Shown here: positions 60,060 to 64,000 of the stretch, in pieces | Layout: each line of letters opens with the position of its first letter | Position numbering within the stretch: position 1 is the stretch's first letter | NCBI GenBank assembly: GCA_017626055.1 | Contig: JAGAJM010000015.1 | Location: 18,051 to 82,050, forward strand | DNA from: a bacterium | GTDB taxonomy: Bacteria; Cyanobacteriota; Vampirovibrionia; Gastranaerophilales; Gastranaerophilaceae | DNA: 64,000 bases | Direction: 5' to 3' | Notes under the pieces: generated by a model | The model's input: the letters and a program-made list of their open reading frames with translations, nothing else | What the model was told of the DNA's origin: nothing | Database searches by the model: none | Position numbers and translations under genes: made by a program

Positions 60060-60974
60060 ATGAATATTGCAAACGATTTAACTGAATTAGTTGGTAAAAC
60101 CCCTATGGTTAGGCTGAACAAACTTAATAATGGTGGCGCTGACGTTTTGTTAAAGTTAGAGTATTTCAATCCAGCAAATTCTGTTAAAGATAGAGCGGCT
60201 TTGCAAATGATTATTGATGCAGAGGCTGATGGTCGTATAAATAAGGACACTTTAATTATTGAGCCAACAAGTGGTAATACAGGGATTGGGTTAGCAATGG
60301 TTTGTGCAATTCGTGGTTATAAGATTATTCTGACAATGCCAGAATCCATGAGCCTTGAGCGTAGAATGTTATTAAGTGCTTATGGAGCGGAACTTGTGTT
60401 AACCCCTGCAAAAGACGGGATGATTGGTGCGGTTAATAAAGCAAATGAGTTAGCTAAGCAAAATCCAAACTCATTTATTCCATCCCAATTTTCAAATCCA
60501 TCTAATCCAAAAGCTCATGAGCTTACGACTTCTGAGGAAATCTGGCATGATACTGATGGACAAGTAGATGTAGTCGTTGCTGGGGTTGGTACTGGTGGTA
60601 CTTTGTGTGGTATTGCAAAAAATTTAAAATCAAAAAATCCTGATATAAAAATTGTTGCCGTAGAACCATTCGATTCGCAAGTTTTGGCTGGGAAATCTTC
60701 AGCTTCTCATAAAATCCAAGGTATTGGTGCTAACTTTGTTCCTGAAAATTATAATAAAACTTTAGTTGATGAAATTATTCCAGTAAAAAATGACGATGCG
60801 ATCGAAATGGCAAAGATGTTACCTAAATCTGAGGGGATTCTAGCTGGTGTTTCTGGTGCTGCAAATGTTTGGGCTGCTATTGAACTTTCAAAAAGAGAAG
60901 ATAATAAAGCTAAAAAGATAGTTACAATTATTCCCGATTGTGGTGATCATTATCTATCTTGTGGGATTTTTTAG
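60060..60974 (+). CDS. cysK: Cysteine synthase (O-acetylserine sulfhydrylase)
   Basis: The ATG at 60060 follows AGGAG by 7 bases; a longer frame from 59985 is not supported by a ribosome site. The 304-residue protein has the fold-type II PLP motifs: NPANSVKDRAALQMI with the PLP Lys (~residue 42), PTSGNTGIGLAM, GVGTGGTLCGI (phosphate loop) and IIPDCGDHYLS. It makes cysteine from O-acetylserine and sulfide. No cysE or sulfate-reduction genes are near it. It is cytoplasmic and of normal length. Confidence 0.94.
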   Translation: MNIANDLTELVGKTPMVRLNKLNNGGADVLLKLEYFNPANSVKDRAALQMIIDAEADGRINKDTLIIEPTSGNTGIGLAMVCAIRGYKIILTMPESMSLERRMLLSAYGAELVLTPAKDGMIGAVNKANELAKQNPNSFIPSQFSNPSNPKAHELTTSEEIWHDTDGQVDVVVAGVGTGGTLCGIAKNLKSKNPDIKIVAVEPFDSQVLAGKSSASHKIQGIGANFVPENYNKTLVDEIIPVKNDDAIEMAKMLPKSEGILAGVSGAANVWAAIELSKREDNKAKKIVTIIPDCGDHYLSCGIF

Positions 60975-60987
60975 ATTAAATTTTGTC

Positions 60988-61020
60988 ATTAAAAAAGCGG
61001 GTGTAACCCGCTTTTTTAAT
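60988..61020. terminator. Bidirectional terminator
   Basis: ATTAAAAAAGCGGGT pairs with ACCCGCTTTTTTAAT around a 3-base loop; the right arm contains the stop codon of the minus-strand prepilin gene. Confidence 0.93.
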
Positions 61021-61663
61021 ATGTAATTTTCCAGTTATTACGCTCAACAAGAGTATAACACGTTGTAGTGTATCCCCCAGCTGCATTTATGCACCAATTT
61101 TTTAGGTTCGTATCCGATTGGGCATTGTTGGTCGTACCATCAAAAATTCTGCCCTTTTTTGAAATACGGAAAGCAAATACATCTCGACCAAGTATATTTG
61201 GATAGTCAACCCCGTTTAAGTCAACATAAAATATACCATACCCTTGGTCGGTAGATCCTGATAGGTTTCCAGTTGCCGCAAGTGCATATGCAATTGTTAC
61301 ACCATTTTTTAACTTTCTCATTGTGTAATAAGGGAAAGAATATGCTTCGCCACTAATTCTTGAATATTTTGAAGCTACACAATTTGCTCTAGTTGCACAC
61401 ATATCAGCAATAGCAAAGTTTGAATTAGTTAATAAGGATGTTGGATTTTTGAAATCTGTATATTCTAAACTTTGAACTTTGTTTGCAACTAATTGATCTG
61501 CAGCAAGTGTTTGTACTGTTAGTGATATGTTTTTTAACTGGTTAGCAAGTAGTTTTCTGTTCATATCTTCGACAACTGCAGGAATTGCCATAGCTGCAAT
61601 TGCGCCAACAATAGCCAGTGCAACCAATAATTCTGATAGTGTGAATGCTTTTCTATTTAGCAT
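61016..61663 (-). CDS. Prepilin-like protein
   Basis: The 215-residue protein starts MLNRKAFTLSELLVALAIVG, with a class III-type leader and conserved Glu5. The globular part has Cys-bearing segments (ADMCATRANCVASKYSRISG, NAAGGYTTTCYTLVE) and the IFYVDLNGVDYPNILGRDVF segment that recurs in related prepilin-like genes (compare SIDLNGPKGPNILGVD at 61676-62380). AAGGAG precedes the ATG. It follows its sister gene by 12 bases in an operon and ends at a strong terminator. Confidence 0.86.
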   Translation of the reverse strand: MLNRKAFTLSELLVALAIVGAIAAMAIPAVVEDMNRKLLANQLKNISLTVQTLAADQLVANKVQSLEYTDFKNPTSLLTNSNFAIADMCATRANCVASKYSRISGEAYSFPYYTMRKLKNGVTIAYALAATGNLSGSTDQGYGIFYVDLNGVDYPNILGRDVFAFRISKKGRIFDGTTNNAQSDTNLKNWCINAAGGYTTTCYTLVERNNWKITY

Positions 61664-61675
61664 TTATAAATCTCC

Positions 61676-62380
61676 TTAGTATGTTTTATTTAAGTAGTTT
61701 GGATCAAATCCAGATTGTTCCAATAGGTAATAACAAACTTCAGTGTTACCACTTTTACATCTGCTAAGTAATGTATTATTTGATGTTGCAGTTGTGCCAG
61801 CAGAAGTTCTGATACATCCACCAACAGTTCCAACCTGACGACCTGTTGTAGGATCCGACGTTTTTGCAAGACATGGTAAGTGTCTATCTACACCCAAGAT
61901 ATTTGGTCCTTTTGGTCCATTTAAGTCTATACTAACAGGCATATGACCTGGTGCAGTTGACGTTGTATTTGTAGTTAAAATATCAATTACAACACCATTG
62001 GTTAATAGAACTGCTTTTGATGAATATGCCAAACTTGTGGTGTCTCCGTTTGCAGTTTTATAGTCTTTTGAAGTGTTTGCATAACATGCATTAGGTGTTG
62101 CTGTTTTACAAACTTCTGCAACGTCAAATGTTCTTTGCAAAAATTTATCTGGAGTTTTGTACACCGCAGTATCTTCAATGTTAGTAACATTTGTTTTTGT
62201 TAATTCAGTTAAGACCGCATCATTTAATTGTGATACTGTACTTTGTAACAATGCAACATTTGCTTTATTGATTGAATCTTTAATTAAGCCAGGTAAAACG
62301 ATTACGCCAAGGACCCCGACAATACTTAAAGTTATAAGTGCTTCAGATAGAGTGAATGCAGATTTTTTAATCTTAATCAT
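61676..62380 (-). CDS. Prepilin-like protein
   Basis: The ATG at 62380 follows GAGGATT; a TTG at 62386 is within reach but less likely. The 234-residue protein starts MIKIKKSAFTLSEALITLSI, with the prepilin site and a hydrophobic helix, then a globular domain with Cys residues and SIDLNGPKGPNILGVD, which also occurs in the next gene. It is the first gene of a two-gene minus-strand operon (12-base gap). Assignment as a pilin-type protein is firm; its function within the fibre is not known. Confidence 0.86.
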   Translation of the reverse strand: MIKIKKSAFTLSEALITLSIVGVLGVIVLPGLIKDSINKANVALLQSTVSQLNDAVLTELTKTNVTNIEDTAVYKTPDKFLQRTFDVAEVCKTATPNACYANTSKDYKTANGDTTSLAYSSKAVLLTNGVVIDILTTNTTSTAPGHMPVSIDLNGPKGPNILGVDRHLPCLAKTSDPTTGRQVGTVGGCIRTSAGTTATSNNTLLSRCKSGNTEVCYYLLEQSGFDPNYLNKTY

Positions 62381-62442
62381 AACCAATCCTCATAAATAGT
62401 ATATATCTATTTTAACATTATTTTGCAAAAAGTTCAATTGCC

Positions 62443-62471
62443 TTGACTGAATATTTTGAGCGGGTTAAAAT
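62443..62471 (+). promoter_or_regulatory. Predicted promoter of the NifU-like/GGGtGRT operon
   Basis: TTGACT (62443-62448) and TAAAAT (62466-62471) are exactly 17 bases apart, giving a leader of about 25 bases that includes AGGGAG before the ATG at 62503. Confidence 0.7.
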
Positions 62472-62502
62472 TTACTTGTATATAAGGTGAAGGGAGTAGA
62501 AT

Positions 62503-63204
62503 ATGACTAATATACAAGTTTCACATGAAATTCTAGAAAAATGCTGCGTAGCTCGTGGCGTAAAAGGGGTACCTGCTCCAATTCCTCAAGAAGGAGAATG
62601 GACAAGATGTAAAGAGATTAAAGACATTTCAGGTCTTACTCATGGTTGTGGTTGCTGTGCACCTCAACAAGGTACTTGTAAATTAACACTTAACGTTAAA
62701 GAAGGCGTTATCCAAGAAGCATTAGTAGAAACTATCGGTTGTTCTGGTATGACTCACTCAGCTGCTATGGCTGGTGAAATTCTTCCAGGTAAAACAATCC
62801 TTGAAGCTCTTAATACTGACTTAGTTTGTGACGCAATTAACGTTGCAATGAGAGAATTGTTCTTACAAATCGTTTATGGTAGAACTCAATCTGCGTTCTC
62901 TGAAAATGGTCTTCCAGTAGGTGCAGGTCTTGAAGATTTAGGTAAAGGTCTATGCTCTATGACAGGTACAATTCACTCAACTAAACAAAAAGGTGTTAGA
63001 TATCTTTCACTTACTGAAGGTTATATCCTTAAACTTGGTTTAGACAAAAATAACGAAGTTATTGGTTATCAATTTGTTAACCTTGGCAAAGTTATGGATG
63101 CTATCAAAAAAGGTGTTGATCCTAAAGAAGCTTACGAAAAGAATATCGGTACTTACGGCAGATTTGCAGATGCTGTTAAATACATCGATCCTCGTGAAGA
63201 ATAG
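62503..63204 (+). CDS. Iron-sulfur cluster scaffold-like protein (NifU-like family paired with GGGtGRT)
   Basis: The 233-residue protein has a Cys-rich N-terminal part (LEKCCVARGVKG, HGCGCCAPQQGTCKL) and then the NifU-N-like segment ETIGCSGMTHSAAMAGEILP with a conserved Cys, followed by a C-terminal domain ending in EEAYEKNIGTYGRF-like sequence. It is the usual partner of a GGGtGRT protein, 61 bases downstream. I infer iron-sulfur or sulfur chemistry from the Cys motifs; the biochemical role of the pair is not established. AGGGAG precedes the ATG and the promoter is good. Confidence 0.8.
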   Translation: MTNIQVSHEILEKCCVARGVKGVPAPIPQEGEWTRCKEIKDISGLTHGCGCCAPQQGTCKLTLNVKEGVIQEALVETIGCSGMTHSAAMAGEILPGKTILEALNTDLVCDAINVAMRELFLQIVYGRTQSAFSENGLPVGAGLEDLGKGLCSMTGTIHSTKQKGVRYLSLTEGYILKLGLDKNNEVIGYQFVNLGKVMDAIKKGVDPKEAYEKNIGTYGRFADAVKYIDPREE

Positions 63205-63265
63205 GATTTAATTATCTTCAGAAAGAAGAAATAAAAGAGTACTAAAGAATAAAGGAAATAAAATT

Positions 63266-64000
63266 ATGACAGTAAAATTTGAAGGACAAGATAGACGCGA
63301 GGCTACTCTAGCTAAAGTTTTACCTGAATATGGTCTAAAAAGCTTGGAAGAAGCTCGTGAACTATGTTTATCAAAAGGTATTGACGTAGATGCTATTGTT
63401 AAAGGTATCCAGCCAATTGCGTTTGATAACGCTTCTTGGGCATACACTTTAGGTGTAGCTATCGCTATTAAAAAAGGTATTACAAATGCAGCTGATGCAG
63501 CTGAAGCTATTGGTTTAGGTTTACAAGCATTTGCTATCCCTGGTTCAGTTGGTGACAGAAGACAAGTTGGTATCGGTCATGGTAACTTAGGTGCAATGCT
63601 TCTAAGAGAAGAAACAAAATGTTTCTGTTTCTTAGCTGGTCACGAATCATTCGCTGCTGCTGAAGGTGCTATCGGTATTGCTAGAAATGCTAACAAAGTT
63701 AGAAAAGAACCTCTAAGAGTTATCTTAAATGGTTTAGGTAAAGATGCTGCTTACATCATTGCTAGAATCAATGGTTTCACTGCTGTTGAAACTGATTATG
63801 ATTTCAAAACTGGCGAATTGAAAATTGTTAAGGAAACTCCATTCTCAGATGGTGAAAGAGCAAAAGTTAGATGTTATGGTGCAGACGATGTTTCTGAAGG
63901 TGTTGCAATCATGATTAAAGAAGGTGTTGATGTTTCTATTACAGGTAACTCAACTAACCCAACTCGTTTCCAACACCCAGTTGCAGGTACTTACAAAAAA
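63266..64000 (+). CDS. GGGtGRT protein (partial, C-terminus cut off)
   Basis: The frame runs from the ATG at 63266 to the right window edge, giving 245 residues. AAAGG lies upstream of the start. The sequence (KFEGQDRREATLAKVLPEYG, IPGSVGDRRQVGIGHGNLGA, FCFLAGHESFAAAEGAIGIA) matches the family called GGGtGRT, which usually follows a NifU-like gene, as here. The name-giving GGGtGRT segment would lie in the missing part or nearby. Function is unknown. It belongs to one operon with the 62503-63204 gene. Confidence 0.8.
   Translation, partial: MTVKFEGQDRREATLAKVLPEYGLKSLEEARELCLSKGIDVDAIVKGIQPIAFDNASWAYTLGVAIAIKKGITNAADAAEAIGLGLQAFAIPGSVGDRRQVGIGHGNLGAMLLREETKCFCFLAGHESFAAAEGAIGIARNANKVRKEPLRVILNGLGKDAAYIIARINGFTAVETDYDFKTGELKIVKETPFSDGERAKVRCYGADDVSEGVAIMIKEGVDVSITGNSTNPTRFQHPVAGTYKK

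Noticed and set aside
1..64000. CRISPR arrays, insertion sequences, prophage or integrases
   Set aside because: No regularly spaced repeats, transposase or integrase motifs were seen on either strand.

Overview
The window is AT-rich, gene-dense bacterial chromosome with no rRNA, tRNA, CRISPR array, prophage or insertion sequence that I can see. The gene set points to a Gram-negative-type (diderm), anaerobic or microaerophilic bacterium: a TolC-type outer-membrane factor, an outer-membrane secretin, an MlaE/MlaF lipid-transport pair resembling the cyanobacterial permease, HemW, radical-SAM QueE, and several prepilin-like proteins with an FTLSE/FTLGE processing site. Taken together with many lineage-restricted membrane proteins and a GGGtGRT protein, my best guess is a non-photosynthetic cyanobacterial relative (Melainabacteria/Gastranaerophilales-like gut bacterium). 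This is inference from gene content and base composition; no search was run.

Layout. 1-4 kb (minus strand): an OGT-like glycosyltransferase, spmA and spmB (cut by the window edge), and pgk. 4-8 kb: two small unknown proteins, PnuC, and three unknown membrane proteins that look like one family. 8-17 kb: a ferritin-like protein, a TolC-family protein, a GHKL-ATPase fused to a HExxH segment, an acyl-CoA synthetase and a GH77 4-alpha-glucanotransferase. 17-28 kb: housekeeping genes (M20 peptidase, mutS2, hemW, purB, efp, accB, accC, folC, rpmI, rplT). 28-33 kb: a prepilin-like protein, a MATE exporter, a U32 protein and YqeG. 33-39 kb: a type IV pilus/type II secretion core (PilP-like, secretin, PilB/GspE, PilC/GspF). 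39-46 kb: an SDR, a large TPR protein, cobO, mlaE-mlaF and an aminotransferase. 46-51 kb: a degenerate PurD-like protein, nadD, yqeK and a HerA-like protein with a damaged P-loop and a Tudor-like tail. 51-57 kb: a 710-aa unknown, the def-fmt-aroH operon, two exported TPR proteins and a coiled-coil unknown. 57-64 kb: queE, a shortened DnaJ-like protein, three prepilin-like proteins, cysK, and the NifU-like/GGGtGRT pair (cut by the window edge).

How genes work together. The pilus/secretion core at 33-39 kb probably serves the four scattered prepilin-like proteins at 28 and 59-62 kb; prepilin peptidase, PilM/N/O and a major pilin are not in the window. def-fmt-aroH joins N-terminal formyl handling to chorismate mutase. 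accB and accC are neighbours but separated by a strong terminator. rpmI-rplT has its own promoter and a leader that can fold as either a terminator or an antiterminator.

The most unusual regulatory pattern is a set of genes (pnuC, mutS2, hemW, purB, the MATE gene, the U32 gene, mlaE, the PurD-like gene, and probably the large TPR gene) with a good -10 box only 6-9 bases before the ATG and no Shine-Dalgarno, predicting leaderless or near-leaderless mRNAs. The proteins most worth a second look are the GHKL-HExxH fusion (10.8-13.0 kb), the HerA-like/Tudor protein (48.7-50.8 kb) and the three-member membrane family (4.9-7.9 kb).
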